This document shows positions 23,507 through 36,700 of a DNA stretch of 64,000 bases, piece after piece (within the stretch, counting starts at the first letter, position 1; each line of letters opens with the position of its first letter). The stretch is from Amoebophrya sp. A120 (lineage: Eukaryota > Sar > Dinophyceae > Syndiniales > Amoebophryaceae): positions 5,930,828 to 5,994,827 of the forward strand of contig CAJINV010000004.1 in assembly GCA_905178155.1 (NCBI GenBank), read 5' to 3'. The translations under genes and the position numbers were made by a program. The notes beneath the pieces were generated by a model. It made no database searches, was not told the DNA's origin, and saw only the letters and a program-made list of their open reading frames with translations.

Positions 23507-24862
23507 TCCCCCTTAAAATTGGTTTTGTGTATCTTAAAATCGTAGTAGCAGAGACAGAAGAACATGAAGAGACAACGCAACATGGGTGGAGAGAAGGACA
23601 ACACTTCAGCCCGTAACGTCCACATGAGACAGACCACGCTAACGTCTACATGAGACAGACCCCTTAAAAAGCAACAAAATGAAAGGTGTTTCTCATCACG
23701 GGCGGACGGCAAAGTCAAGAAGCTCTTGGTTTTGCAATATGTCATCCCCACCAGGAAGAAGAGGAAGAACGCCTTGGGAATTCGTAAAGTTTAGACATGC
23801 TTACCAAGTTTAACGGGTCGTGGAGATACGACGACATCAAATAAGAAAGACAATAAAGATGTGACAGACAACACAGGTGCATTTGTGAAGAAAAAATCGC
23901 AAGAAAGTGCATCCAAGGTCATACCTACAAGAAGCAAATAGACCAAAAGGTGACTGTCGTGTGCCCGGCGGTAGCAGCGAGTCGCGACGACTAAAGGACA
24001 GCAGCGCGAAAGTGGAAAAAAAATGGCAGACACTTATTTCATGGGCATTCATGCTAGCTTTCATGCTTGCCGCATCATGATCAAAGTGATCATCATAGTG
24101 ATTGAGCCCGAAGCTCATCGCGCTGGTCATGTGTATTTCGTTTTGCACAGGAGGTACAGGTACTTTTGGTTTTTCTTTTTGTACATCATAACCGTCATGA
24201 TGCCATGCGATGTAGTTGTCCTCATCAGTGTCAATCTTCCACCTGGGTCATTTGTATTTGTATAAAAAGAATTGCTCGGTACTACGTACCAGTGATGAAA
24301 ATAAAATAACTTACTCAGCCTTACGTTTTTCGAAAAAAAAAAACGAAGGATGCCAGCAGAGATAGTAAGTGGAAGTTTCATTCGAAACGGTTTTCTGCCT
24401 TCCTTCAATATCATATTCACAAATGCTGGGCCTCGTTTCTTGATACTGTCACTGTTGCTGTTCTAAAAAATCGAAATATAATATGAAAGTTCTAAAAAAT
24501 CGAAACCTACGAAGTTGTAGTGCTGTCTGATATATTATTTAATTTCACAGTCTTCTTTCTGTTTCTGTGCAGATGTAAAAGGAAACGGTCAACTCGCATA
24601 CTTTTTTCTTGGAAACAAATCAATGGAAGACGAAGATGCTCAACCAAACTGAATCTAAATCTAAATCTATACCTTTGCAAAGAAAACGGATGAAACGGAT
24701 ATTTGATGATGCCGATGACCCTTCTCCTTCGGCGGCGCTCTAGAAGTTGAAGTCTTTATCATAGTCATAACGCTAGATGGATAAGCAAGGATGGCAAAAT
24801 TTTCATCCCACCTTCACCTCCCTCGAAGATGAGCATGAATCCCCTCCGCTATAATTTCACCT
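23507..24862. other. Intergenic region between gene C and the ligase gene
   Basis: AT-rich, no credible coding frame. Contains a 17-bp direct repeat (GTTCTAAAAAATCGAAA) near 24460 and 24488 and a short AATCT-type microsatellite near 24652. The ligase ATG (MSTAPQQRR) is at 23506. No clear promoter motif was identified. Confidence 0.5.
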
Positions 24863-27800
24863 TCAGCGCGCCGCAATGCCCGTCGTCGCCAAAATGTCGG
24901 CGTTGGCAGAGAACTGGCCCATGATGGCCTTGATTGCGTTTATGGAAGCGTCAGGATCGAAATCGTCAAAGTTGAAAATAAAATAGTTTGTCATGCATAA
25001 AATGCAATGCAGAAACTGCCTCTATTGCAGAGGACGCAAGGGAGGCAGATTGTGGTGCTGGTGGTAATGGTCGGGCATTGGGCTGCTGATTAGCATCACA
25101 GAGGGGAGCCCCTTCGCCCTAAAGAAACAGCATGACAAAGAACAGGCCTCCTGTAGGGACAAAATTTGTCATGCACCGACTAGAAACTGTGGGTCCAATT
25201 GGTATCGATTTTATGCATTACAAGTTGTTATTGTTTCAACTTTGTCGATTTCATCAATCCTGACACTCCCATAGCGTTGTCGATCATGGTGTACTGCACC
25301 TTGTTGTCCATGCAGAAGAGCTATGAACTGCAAAAGCATCATACTAGTAGAAATCGCATTACAAATATTTCCTCAGCATTACAAATGGAATTTGTAATGC
25401 TGATTTGCCTTGAGAAAAAGATTTGTAATGCATAAATGCAATTTACTACGAGTACGTTACTTTTGCACGGGATAAGAGCTCCTTCTTCAGCTTCGTCCGA
25501 TCCGGCCCAAACGCGATCGTGGAGAGGAGATCCAGCGCCACCTGCAGGTTTGCCGGGACCACCGCAGGATCGCTCGGGTTTTTGGTCTGGTCCCCATATC
25601 CTGCGTAAAAACCTACTCTCCACGACTTGACAATTGTGACACAAATCGGCAGACGTCGACTCAGGGTGTTTCTCTTAATTTTACAGCCCTAAGAGCACAA
25701 GAAAAGTTATTTTCCAACACTCGTGCTTTGGAATTTGTTATGCTCGAATCAGCACGAGACAGCCGATTTGTGTTGACGCAGCTTCAGAACCACGGCTAGT
25801 ACACCGCGTTTCTCACAAACCTTCTGCTTCTGGATTATTTGTCGTGCTGAGTTCCGCTCTTGACTATCTGTGGAGTGCAAGTGATGTGTGTAGTCCTTTT
25901 ACTCAGGATACCGAAGCTTGGGTCCCCTGGCAGCTGTTCAGCGTCTCTTCCACTGTGATGGTGGTGGGGTCGACCGTCAGGTATGCATCGCAAAATAAGA
26001 ATCGTACGAGTATCACTTGCACGACAAATAAAATTATTTGCAACGCTGATTTCGATTTGCTTTAGGAAGACCTGTCACAATGCAAGACTGGTGCACTTTT
26101 TATGTTCGGGTACGATAATTCTCGTTTTGCACAGGATAGCACGCCCGTGATGTTTGTCGCTGCGGTAATATGGAATGAAAATATAGTACCTCCGCCGCAA
26201 ACTATCACAAATTCGTGTTGGGGGACTCATTGAATGTACTGCGTGACAAGTAATTTGGTTGTAAGAACATCAACGTCGCGCGTTCTCAACATCATGCGGC
26301 AACTTGGCTTGTAAGTTGCGCAACTTCTTCAACACAGTAGAGATCAATCACGCACGGACGTTCTGATCGATGCAGATAAGTGATTTTTTTCATTTTCGCT
26401 TTCGGGCAGGGGCATCATAATTTTTACATCGCGTATGTAGCCACAACTTGTTTTATGATGTCTGGGTTGGCCACGACGGTGGTCATCACGGATTCCTGCG
26501 TGCTGAAGGCGGTAATGTCGATGGTTGCGGCCCCTCCGGCACTCTGTTTTTTGTCCGTCTTCTTGTTGTGTTTCTTGTCGCTGGCATGCTTCTGGACTTC
26601 CGTTTCCTCGGCGTTCAGCAGCATCATGACTAACGTAGTCGTGGCGGTGATCGTGGTGGCGTCGAACGTACCCGTAACGCGAATCTGAGCGGCAGCGTCG
26701 ACTTGCTGTGCCTGCGTAGCTATGCGTTGCAAAAGTATCGCACTGGTGGTAATACTTAGAAGTAATTGCATTTGCATCTAGAGATACAGTTATCTTCAGG
26801 TTGAAATTATAGTGCTGAATATTTACCGTTCGAAAGAGATTTGTCTTGATACATGGTAACGCCTGCAATCAGTACGAGTACGATACTTTTGCACAGGATA
26901 TTGGTCAGCTCGGTCTGCATCCCGGTACAGAAGGCGCTGAGATCGGCGTCGGTGGCCGTGTCTCCGAGCGAAAGCTTCACCTCCGCAGTGGAGCCCCCCA
27001 TCTGCGCGCAACAGGTGTTCAGGTCATCATCGTCAGTTGTGTACGAAGTGTGGACGTAGGTTCCGAGGTCGCTGCTGGTCTTCCCCAGCATGGTCGTCAC
27101 GCGCCTTCTATCCTTTGCAAAAAAATAACGAGCATCGCACCCGTAACCGTGGTTATAAGTTTCTATTGCAGAACAGCTACAATAACAATCACGCTGAATG
27201 AGCATGACAGGAACCGGTCAGCTCGCCTCTCAAAATCAGGAATAGGATTCATAGCTGAATCAGCATCGCACATGTATCCATTTCTGCTTTTGGGCGAGTT
27301 TGTAGTCATGCGCGGCTGGTGTAGATTATGTACGGTAAGGACGATGCTCTTCTTGCCATGCATACTGATAGAGAAAGCACTTTTCGCCCTTGCAGGTACT
27401 CGCCTCGGCTGCCTGCGACATCGCGTAGGTGCTGTCGATCATGGCGCAGGGGTCGGTAACTGCGTTACCCGTTGCCGACGCCCAGTTTTCCCACTCCGTC
27501 TTGGCATCCAAGCACGTCTGCTTGTTCTGCACGCACGTGCTGCGGTCGTCTGCCAGGGTGCAGTCGGATCCCCCGAACGTACAGGTTCCGTCCATTACTA
27601 CGTCCACTGTGTTAGGGTCGTTGATTGCGGTTTGGGCGTTCACGAGGGAGTACACGAGAGTCTCGGTGGCCTTGGTGTCGTTGAAGACTGCGACGCCACT
27701 CGTGCGGCAAAGTTGCGGTGTCACGCAGCACACGGCGGCGTCCAGGGCGGTGCACACGTTGGGACTCGTTCCGGGCTGCTGGGTCGTTCCGTAGGCCGAG

Positions 27801-30800
27801 GCGCACGGGATATTGGCCGCGTTAGCTTTATGCAATGCAAAAACATCACAGTTCGTACAATTTTCTTGATCAATTTGCTCAAGAGGAAAATTGGAATTTG
27901 TCAATCAGATGATCCAAGTAGGACGCCGGATATTTCATGGTGCATGATTACAATTAGTACGAGTCTTTTGCAATGGATAAGCGGAAAACACCTTGCTCAC
28001 CAGCCCGCCGGTACTGAGGCCGGCACAAACGGCGGTCGGAGTAGTGGAATTACATGAGGCGCGGTTGTCGGTGATGACCTCGACGTCAAATAGCAGGCCG
28101 TCGCCATTTATCCCCGGCAAAAGTATAGTACTCGTTGTCGTTTCTACAAATCATATAGATTGCACTCATATAGTACTCCCAACCCCAAGCCAACCCGAAG
28201 CAAGCTCCAATCAACATGACAACTCTCACTTTTCCTCTTGCCAAAATTAGTGACGGAATTTACAGTAGTACGATACTTTTGCAATGCATACCACTCGGAT
28301 CCAACATTTCGATGGTTTTGGCACTGATGTACATAGGTTGTGTTGCAACAGATTGCAAAGGGTGAGTCGCGCCGGTGTATTCGAGCTCGTACGCATTTCC
28401 ACTCGCGTCCGTCAATTTCTGTGATGAAAAATAAAAATGATTACCAATCCGTCTTGAAACCAATGATTTTGATCATGTGGAGATAAATCAATGATCTTGC
28501 ATGGACAAGAAAAATAAATGGAAGATAGTACATAAAGATAGTACATTTGCAAATTTTCAATTTCATCCACGGTCGAAATAAATGCTCATGTTCGTCATAG
28601 AATATTCATCCAAATGAAAATCAAATAAAAAATGTACAAATTTGTCCCCCATTCCCTCAGTGTAGATGTTGCCCAGGGTGTAAATTGACGAAAACGGATT
28701 CACGTAGTAGGTTCCGTACGTAGCATTATAGGTTCTGTTTCATGCATCGCAAAGTTGTCGTAAGTGTGATAACCAATAATATTCAATATCATCTCTGATC
28801 AGCAAAAAATCGTATCTTTTTTTTAAGTACTTACAACTCGTGTCTACAGCATCCATGATCACATCAAAAAAAAGTCGCGAGCACGGATAATTGAAAGCTA
28901 GCCAACTGCCCGCGTTCGTATTTGCAAACGCAGTGGTTATCACACAGACGGGCTTTCGTCTTTTCCACAGCATATGGACCAAAGCGGCGAAGGAACGCTT
29001 GCGTCAGTGGATGGATCCCTCATTTTGGTCAAGCTCGCCTCGATCACAACCGTTTTACCATAGGAAAAAGTGTACCCATTCCCAAGAAACGAACGCATAT
29101 CATACCAACATAGTGTACGTTTGCATCCGTGTGGTGCGTGCACGATAGACGACAAGGACAGCAGCACTTATTTCTCTGTATTTTCGTGTGATGAAGATGT
29201 TGGGTTTGGGACGAGATGAAGGAAAACAAACTGGCAAGTGACGGTTCTTACGTGAAGCTGTTCGACGGAGAAGTAGTGCGTGCTGGTTAAAGACCGCAAG
29301 CAAACAATGCGAAGCGGAAAGAGTCGACGTTTGTCTTAACGCTGAAGAAGCAAAGCACTATGTATGTGTGTAGTTTGCTTGTCATGGTTGGTACACTGTT
29401 CCACATGGTAACGCTCCGCGGCCCCTCCCCCAACGTCTTGGGGGCTCGCAATATCGGTTTTTGTGATGTCCATCTTGGCACTCCTTGGGAGTTCTGTGGT
29501 GTCGTTTGTGCTTCTGCTTGCAGTTCATTTTTGATCTGAAGAGTAGGACAGCACGCGGGATCATGTTCATACGAGACTTCATTTCATAATCTTCATTGTA
29601 CTTAATGTATGCGAGTATGATGCATGACCATGACAGGAAAAGAGCACTCATTTCACGTTTAAATCATGATGACCTGTTCCTGTACTTCTAACGGTGAATT
29701 ACTGTCGTGACAAATAAAGCAAAACCCGCCGCCCGACATCAAGAAAGGAAGTACTCATCACACGAATCTCGACCCCGCAAATAGCCAAGCCGGTGCCCTC
29801 CGCGCCTTCCACCGTGATGGCTTTGACCAACTTTGGGGTGTCTCCGCTCTTGAGCTTGTAGACGTCCGACAGACTCTTGGCAGTGGTGTCGTCGCTGGCC
29901 GTCGGAAACACATTGACCATCACTTGCGGTGGCACTTTATTTGCATCTGCGCTACTGGTAGAGAGGGTGGCAATGTCTTCTGTCGTGTCGTCTACTAGCA
30001 ATAGTCGCACCGTCGCACCTGTATGTTCGGAGATGTGGCACGATAGCGGTGCAGCTGCAGCGTTTGAATAATGAAAGAAGACGAGATCAGCTTTCTGAGC
30101 TGAGAAACTACAGTATACACAGGCATCGTTCTACTGTCTGCAGCCAAATCATCTTCGCGATCACATACACATTCATGAGGTTAGTATAGTCTTAGTAAGT
30201 GCTTTACCAAATATAGCCGCCGAGGCGGGGGTAGTGAGGGCGCGCGGGGTTTTTTTGCCTGGACGACGCCGGTCCTTTAGAGGAGAAACACTTCCTCGCA
30301 CGCTATGGCCCCAAAAGGGCCTCCGCCAGGGTCGGCCCTGTGGCCCCCCCAAATCGGGCCCATACCCATAGCATGCGGGCTGGCTTGCTGCTTTTGGCGG
30401 GATTCGCGTCCATTGGGTTTTTATGTTGAAAAACCGCGCCCCTGCCGCCTACTGAGTCGCAACGCTTTCCCGCATGCTATAGCCACCCCAGGGCCTCCAC
30501 CAAGCCCGGCCCCATGGGCCCCCAGAATCGGGCTCATAGCATGCGGATTGGCTTTAAGATTTTGGCGGGCCTTCCGCTTTTTGTTTTTTTTTGTTGAAGA
30601 GTCGCACTTTTTGGATTGCTCCCCGCATTACAAATGCCCGATTTTGGTGGCCGTCTTTGCGACCTCGAAAAGTGGCCAAAAATGGTCCCCATAGCATGCG
30701 GATTCGAAGCTTTGGGTTTGGCCGTCTTCGCATTTTTCCGGCGTCCCTCTTTGGGCGCCCCAAATCGACGGAAATAGGTGCGCCGGACGCCTCAGAAGGG

Positions 30801-33173
30801 CGCCCCTTTTGCCGGCTCCCCTGCGTCGTTTTATCCCGCGGGAATCGATAGAATCCGCCCGGGCTATTTTGCCGCAAACGCCCCGGCCGCTTGATAATTG
30901 AAAATCTTTTTTGTCAAAAAACACTCTCGCCCGCTTGAAAACTGCCGGTCGTTTTGCTGTCTGGGTGGCAAAAAAACTCCCCGGTTAGAACCGTTCGGTG
31001 ACCTCACTACATATAATTACATATCTCGATATCTGATGCGCTCTCGCTCAAACCGCTACATACAACGTTCTAGTCATGTAGTTGTATGATGACGAAACAA
31101 AAAGAAAAAGGCCCACCAGCAGCTCTCGCGGCGGTGCCGTGTGCTTGTACTGAACTACATCAACAATACCATCGAGTGTGGCGACCTCCGTGGCATCAGC
31201 TTCGAGAAATTTGCAGGCATACATTCGGATCATCTTCAGTCGCAGAGGTCCAGCTCTAAAAGTGGCGGTCCATGTCGGTTTCACACCAGGCTGGCTTGTC
31301 GTTGCGGCTCCAACCCGTGCTGCCGCAGCAAACGGCCACCTGAATTTTTCAATGCATCGCTGTGTTAGTTGTATTTACCAGTCAGTGTCTCGAATGCTCG
31401 TTCAATGCTAGTGATGTTCTATTCCTCGGCGCAATTGATTCAACGACAATACACTTTGTCTGCGGTACTACCATGATGATGATTAACTCTGCTAGATAAA
31501 AACGTCATTACAAATAAACTTATATCGCAACACTTTTCTTCGCGGCCGGGGGTTCCACCACTTGCGCCGATCGGGTCGAACGTGTTCACCAGGGTGGAGT
31601 CAGCTATGGCTTGTGGTCTCTGTGCGGACGACATAGTGGCAACGAACCCACGCACAAAAACGCACACTTGGGGCTTTCTGCACTGGTTGGCATCAGTCAG
31701 GATAGTCGATGTTCGAAGCGCGTCGTTGGACACTGCTGTATTTTCCCCGTTCTGTTCCTGGATGAACATGGGGTTGAGCGCGTCGAAGTTGTCACCCTGG
31801 TTGTTGGCGCGGATCGTGTTCATAGTAGCCGTGACCATGTGGGGTGCCATTATGAAGTCCTCCGAGGCCTCCGCTGTGTGAGTGTGTAGCCCAGGATTTT
31901 TATATAACAAGCACACACAAATTATACGCACGTGAGAGAACATACTACACGACCTCGTATGTTATGACTTGAACGTACCTTTTTCCCTTTCGCGAAACCA
32001 GAATCACAATCATCAAAAAGAAAAACACAATAGGAAGAGTGCAAGTAGTACTTGGAAGAGCGTAATCGTTGCTGTACTGGGCGTCCTGGTACACGAAACC
32101 CAACACCCTCTTGTAGTTTTTGTCCGCAGGATAACCAAGATTCGTCCAAGGGTGGTTATAGTCCAGGCCGCCCATTTGAAACCCGCTGTCTTTCGTCCGC
32201 CTTGCCGCGACCGCCTTCAGCTCTGCCTTTCCGCCCGCCTTTTTCTTCGTTTTTTGCGCATGATCTGCCTTCGCCTCCTCGTGGGTCTTTTTCCCTGCTG
32301 TCGTTGCCGATTTCGTCGATGTCAGGGCGGTTTTCGAATCTCCTTCCTCCTCAGCGTCGTCTCCTTCGTCGACAACATGGTTCTTTGTGCCGCTTTCCTG
32401 CTTGTTGTCCTCGCTGGAGAGCTCCAAGTGCATTGTAGTTTTCGACTTCACGAGTTTCTCGGCCTTGCTCTTCGCCTCCAGTGCTGATGTTGATACTGCG
32501 GGCGTATCCTGTGCAAAAGTATCGCACTTGTAGCACTTGCACTAGCAAGTGCACTTATGCATGACAATCTCTCAGACTAAAACTAAGTAAATGAAAATCA
32601 GCACCACAAGCACAAATTGCACATTGGATTTTCATTTTTCATGCTGAGCAAATAAAATTTCGAAATGCACTTACCAGCCCGCACTAGTTGTAGTACGATA
32701 CTTTTGCGATCCATAGGATGTAGCTGTGCTTTTCTTGACGGTGTTTTTTACTTTCGCGGTACTAGAGGACGAAGATGGAGCGGACCTGCCAGACCTAGTA
32801 GCTGCACCTGTCGCGGCCGAGACGATATCAAATGCAAAAGTGTCTGGGTCTGCAAGGGTGTAGACTTGTCATGCAGATTTTCCATGACCCATGTGGTCTG
32901 GAATGCGGGACTTAGCATGACAGACTCTGCGAGGTCTCTGCCATGCCTATTCTGCATGAGAGACTTCGTTCCAACTTGGTCAAAAGTGGACAGCTTTTGG
33001 CACTCATGCAACACAGATTTTTGCATGCTCCTTCAGATTTACCATGACAAGTTGCAATCTTCCAGACCCAGACATTTTTGCAATTCATATACGAAACTAG
33101 TTTCGCCGCTGTTGCCGGACGATGTCGTGAGAAGCGCAATTAATGCGCTTCTCCGCACGGGTATCCTCGTCAT
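24863..33173 (-). CDS. Gene C: probable single-pass (type II) membrane protein, about 18 exons
   Basis: Start ATG 33173 (MTRIPVRRSALIALL), stop TGA 24863-24865 (ATTGIAAR). Firm exons: 33173-33090, 32825-32716, 32504-31979, 28734-28638, 28418-28291, 28108-27980, 27828-27365, 27108-26901, 26720 to about 26428, 26159-26139, 25981-25911, 25596-25475, 25321-25274, 24940-24863. Less certain: near 31880-31500, 31337-31112, 30004-29745 and 28965-28850. A Lys/Glu-rich cytosolic-looking N-terminus precedes one hydrophobic helix (CTLPIVFFFLMIVILV, exon 3); the rest would be extracytoplasmic and has scattered Cys (TCTFGGSDCTLADD, NTCCAQMGG). It carries ten introners, most diverged. No family recognised; an adhesin-like or surface role is only a guess. 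Confidence 0.6.
24941..25273. mobile_element. Introner, family II
   Basis: 333 bp, flanking repeat GCGTT. Joins MIDN to AIKAI in the last intron of gene C. Confidence 0.92.
25322..25474. mobile_element. Introner, family I
   Basis: 153 bp, flanking repeat AGAGC. Joins KKEL to FCMDN in gene C. Confidence 0.92.
25597..25910. mobile_element. Introner, family VI-like, diverged
   Basis: 314 bp; ends TATCCTGCGTAAAAACCTAC and TAGTCCTTTTACTCAGGATA. Flanking repeats CCCCA and CCGAA have decayed, but the rule still joins GTQAS to DQTKN in frame. Confidence 0.78.
25982..26138. mobile_element. Introner, family I, diverged
   Basis: 157 bp; TIR mutated, flanking repeats TCAGG and GCACG no longer match. 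Removal of element plus 5 bp joins NITGV to PVDPT in frame. Confidence 0.75.
26721..26900. mobile_element. Introner, family I, diverged interior
   Basis: 180 bp with good TIRs, but flanking repeats GTAGC and TTGGT do not match. Joins TELT to KQAQQ in frame in gene C. Confidence 0.8.
27109..27364. mobile_element. Introner, strongly diverged family I-like
   Basis: 256 bp; ends TATCCTTTGCAAAAAAATAA and CGATGCTCTTCTTGCCATGC then ATA. Flanks CCTTC and CTGAT. Joins CFLYQ to RVTTM in frame. Confidence 0.7.
27829..27979. mobile_element. Introner, family I, diverged
   Basis: 151 bp; TIR partly lost (GCAATGCAAAAACATCACAG). Flanks AGCTT and AGCGG. Joins KVFSA to NAANI in frame in gene C. Confidence 0.75.
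28109..28290. mobile_element. Introner, family I, diverged
   Basis: 182 bp; flanks CCATT and CCACT. Joins LDPSG to DGLLF in frame in gene C. Confidence 0.78.
30225..30990. repeat. GC-rich interspersed repeat in an intron of gene C
   Basis: Lies between two tentative gene C exons. It contains spaced copies of a CATAGCATGCGG-type motif near 30369, 30534 and 30691 and one inverted copy (CGCATGCTATAG) near 30473, within related GC-rich blocks (TTTTGGCGGG, GGGCCCCCAGAATCGGGC). The same CATAGCATGC core occurs in the satellite at 54081-55419. No introner ends and no coding frame. Confidence 0.55.
32505..32715. mobile_element. Introner, family I
   Basis: 211 bp; good TIRs (TATCCTGTGCAAAAGTATCG and its partner ending CGATCCATA). 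Flanks GGGCG and GGATG have diverged. Joins STATS to AVSTS in gene C. Confidence 0.82.
32826..33089. mobile_element. Introner, family III
   Basis: 264 bp; flanks GACGA and TACGA. Joins ETSFV to SAATG, the first intron of gene C. Confidence 0.87.
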
Positions 33174-33718
33174 GTTTGTACGTTTATGTCCACAAGAATC
33201 GGTCTTGTCACTCTACCGCGTTACTTACTCACACAAGTAGGTCGTTTGACCAGGGTTTGCGAGTTCTTGATCACATCAAGCATCATGTAGCAATGTTGTC
33301 ATGTTGATCTTTGATGCCTCTCACTTTATTCTCTCCGTCTTCATACAAGTAGCACTCGTTCTCTACTGTGAAGCTGTCAGTTTGGCTTCATTTTATTCCA
33401 CACCTTCGCTCAATAGGAGGCAAAAACTCATCTCCAATGGAAGGAGTAACAGTGAGCATCAAGACGAACAACGCGGAAAAAATTATAGAGAAAAGCACGG
33501 GCCATGACCTCGTGGTCCTTGCAAGACCGAACCCACCGGAAGATCTACCGCTGCGGGGTGGTAGTCACGGACAAAGCGTCCACTATTTTACTGTGTCTGA
33601 AACCGAAACGCATGTAGTACAAATACGCGGCTCGATTTTTTTACCTTCATCACGCAAGCCTATTGTCGAATAGTGAAACAAGTTCGTCTAGACCAAGATC
33701 TTCTAGTAGTGCAACATC
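33174..33718. other. Intergenic region between genes D and C
   Basis: 545 bp with no trusted coding frame and no introner. The overlapping plus-strand frames are short and of random composition. Confidence 0.5.
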
Positions 33719-36700
33719 TTAACTTGCTCCACCACCCCCGAACTGCTGCTGCAGCTGCTTGCATTGGAGCAGGTGTGAAGTGACGCTGTCCACGAAAGCG
33801 GGATTGGGCTGGTTGTTGTCCGCGCTGTTCGCGGCAAGAATCCGCTGCACCAAGTTTGTGAACAGGGCCGTGTGCTTCGCCTTCTCCTCCTCGGTGTGCC
33901 GCAGCAGCGTCTGGATTTTCTTCGCGCTCACCTGCTTGTTTGCCTTCACCCGTTTCTCGTACTCGTGCGCCAACTGCAGCAGAGACTCGCGTATCAAATG
34001 CAAAAGTGTCTGGGTCTGGAACAAGAGGAAGGCTGTCATGCTTGTCTGGCATAACTCGAGAATCTGTGTTGTATAGGCACGAAAAGGCCGTCCTACCTGT
34101 CATGCAAAAGCGCAGCTTTCCATGCGGAATACGTAAGACATGGGAGCCAAAAAAATTGCCATGCGTAGCTGCGTATTGCAGTGCGTCTACCATTCACTTT
34201 TAGCATTACAAGTTTCCAGACCCAGACATTTTTGCAATCCATATCGCTCTGCAACAGCGACGCGTTCAGCACCCGATGGTCCGTCTGGGTTATGGAAGCG
34301 TCAGGATCGAAATCGTCAAAGTTGAAATCATGATTTGTCATGCATAAGATGCACCTAGAAAACCAAAGCCTGTCTTGCAGAGTGGGCAAGCGAGGCAGAT
34401 TGTAAGCCCATTGAGGGGTAGAAACTGAGCTGCTTAACTAGCATGACAAAAGGCGTCTTCCTTATCCAAACAGCATGACAAACTGGATTTCGGCCATACC
34501 CAAATTTGTCATGCGCCACTTGGAAGCTGGGTTACAACTGGCATCCGTTTTATACATCACAAATTATTTCAACTCTGACGATTTCAATCCTGGCACTGCC
34601 ATATGGGTGGCCGTAGACGTAGTCGTGGTCGCCCTGGTGCGTGGCAACCTTTGCAGTTGCTGTCCCTGATAAAAATTTCCTCCTCCTGTCCGGGGGGAAG
34701 AATTGGAAGAAGTTGGTGATAGCTGCACAGAAGTGGATGTACGAACCCCGCCCCGGCCGGTCTCGTGTTTGATGGTTTGGCTGAGGTTGTTCGCTGGACT
34801 AGAAGTGCCGCGGTGATTATGGTTTTGGTTGTAGTACAGCCCGGAACTTATCATGTCTTGCTCTGCGCCCCCCATCCCGCGGCCTGTTCGCATGATGATG
34901 CGGGTGGTCCGGGCCTGCATGATGTTCGCCCGCTGCGCCTCAATGTCCATGTTCGCGGGGCCCAGGTTCCAGAGAACCTTCTTCAGCACGCGGTTTTCGA
35001 GTATCAACTTGTTCAGCTTGCTCGCCTCCGCGTCCTCCTCCGCTTCACCGGTTGACTTGTTGTTCCCGTCCTGATATGCATTGCAAAAGTAGCGCACTAG
35101 ATAGTAGTACGACGGATGGCATCGCATATCACGACAGCAAGACCAAAATGATTGAAACTTGTAATGCCGGAAGAAGTAGAAAAAAGAATATTTGTATTGC
35201 TGCATTGCAATTCAAATTCATACGAGTGCGCCGATACTTTTGCGGACGATACCTTATCATCGAGGGTTTTGCTTGTGGAGTTTTCTGTCTCCATTTTCTT
35301 TTCCATTTCGTACAAGTCGATGCTCTCCAGCATCTTATGGATGTGTCAGAGTTGAAATCGACAAAGTTGAAAATGAAATAACTTGTAATGCATAAAATCG
35401 ATACCAGTTGAAGCAAAGCTTCCAAGTCGCGCATGACAAATTTGGGTAGAACCTAAATCCAGTTTGTAATTCTGTTTGGGTAAGGAAGACGCCTTCTGTG
35501 ATGCTACTTTAGCAGCTCTGTTTCTCTCCCGAAACAGGCACACAATCTGCCTCCCTTGCCTACTCTGCAAGACAGGCACTTTCTGCGTTGCATTTTATGC
35601 ATGCCAAACTATTTCAACTTTGACGATTTCAATCCTGACAGGTCCATACATCTTGCCGTCAAAGTACTGCTTGATGGCCATTAATAAGAACGTGCGGTCC
35701 GACGTCAAATCGGAGATCTGCTCGTACAAATCGGGCAACAGATTCGCGCCGAGCTCCAGATTCAGCGTCTCCAGCTTGTCGCACTCGTTGTAGCAGAGCT
35801 CATACTGCTCGCGGAAGTCGAGCAGCTCTTCGTGTTCCAGCTCGTGGGAGGTCTTCAAGGAGTGCAGCAGCGTGTTCTTCCGGTTTACCAGTGTGCGGTG
35901 GAACAGATTTGCCGTCTCGTTCATCGTGCAGTCGTATGCAATACAAATTTCTCGCTCATGTACAAAATGCACGATCACAACTTCTTTCACCAACTTAGAG
36001 GAAACAACTTGTCATGCTGAAGAGGTTTGACGGAAAACGAAAAGCAAAAGTTTGTCATGCGGAAGCCACATTTGTACGTGTACGGGAAATTCGCGTGCGG
36101 ATAAGTCGATCAACTTTTTCACTTCCGCCTTAAACTTCTGCACTACGGCCTTCTTGTCCTTTTCCAGCTGAATTCTCTCCTTTTTCTTGCCGTCCGGGGT
36201 GATATTCTCGTCGTCCGGGTCCTCCTCGTCCTCCTCGTCGCCGGACCCTAGTTCATCGTTGCCTGCGTCTTTGCTCTTCTTCTTCTTTTCTTTTGTCACA
36301 CCGTCAGCGGTTGGTGAAGGTGATCCGTCTTGAGCTTGTTCCGTTTCATCCTCATCGCCACTTCCGGATGTTGGCTTTTTGTTTTTTTGCTGCACGACAT
36401 CATCTTCATTTGAGTCGTCGTCTTCTCCCTTGATGTCCTCGCGTTCCTCATCGTCTGCGTTAACATCGCCAGGACCGTCATCAGGGTCGCCTTCGTTCTG
36501 ATGCGCCGACGAGGAGTCATCCGGCTCCGGGGCGTTGTGGTGGCCTTCAAAGAGAAAAATTTCGTTGTTGTTCGTATCGCCGTCTTCTGGTGCTGCCGCG
36601 GATGCCCTCTGCTCCTGATTTCCTTGAAAATCCTGTTCGCCAGCACCGAGGAACAACAACTGAGAATCGCCGTGCAGAAGTTCCTGTGGTGAGGCAATCT

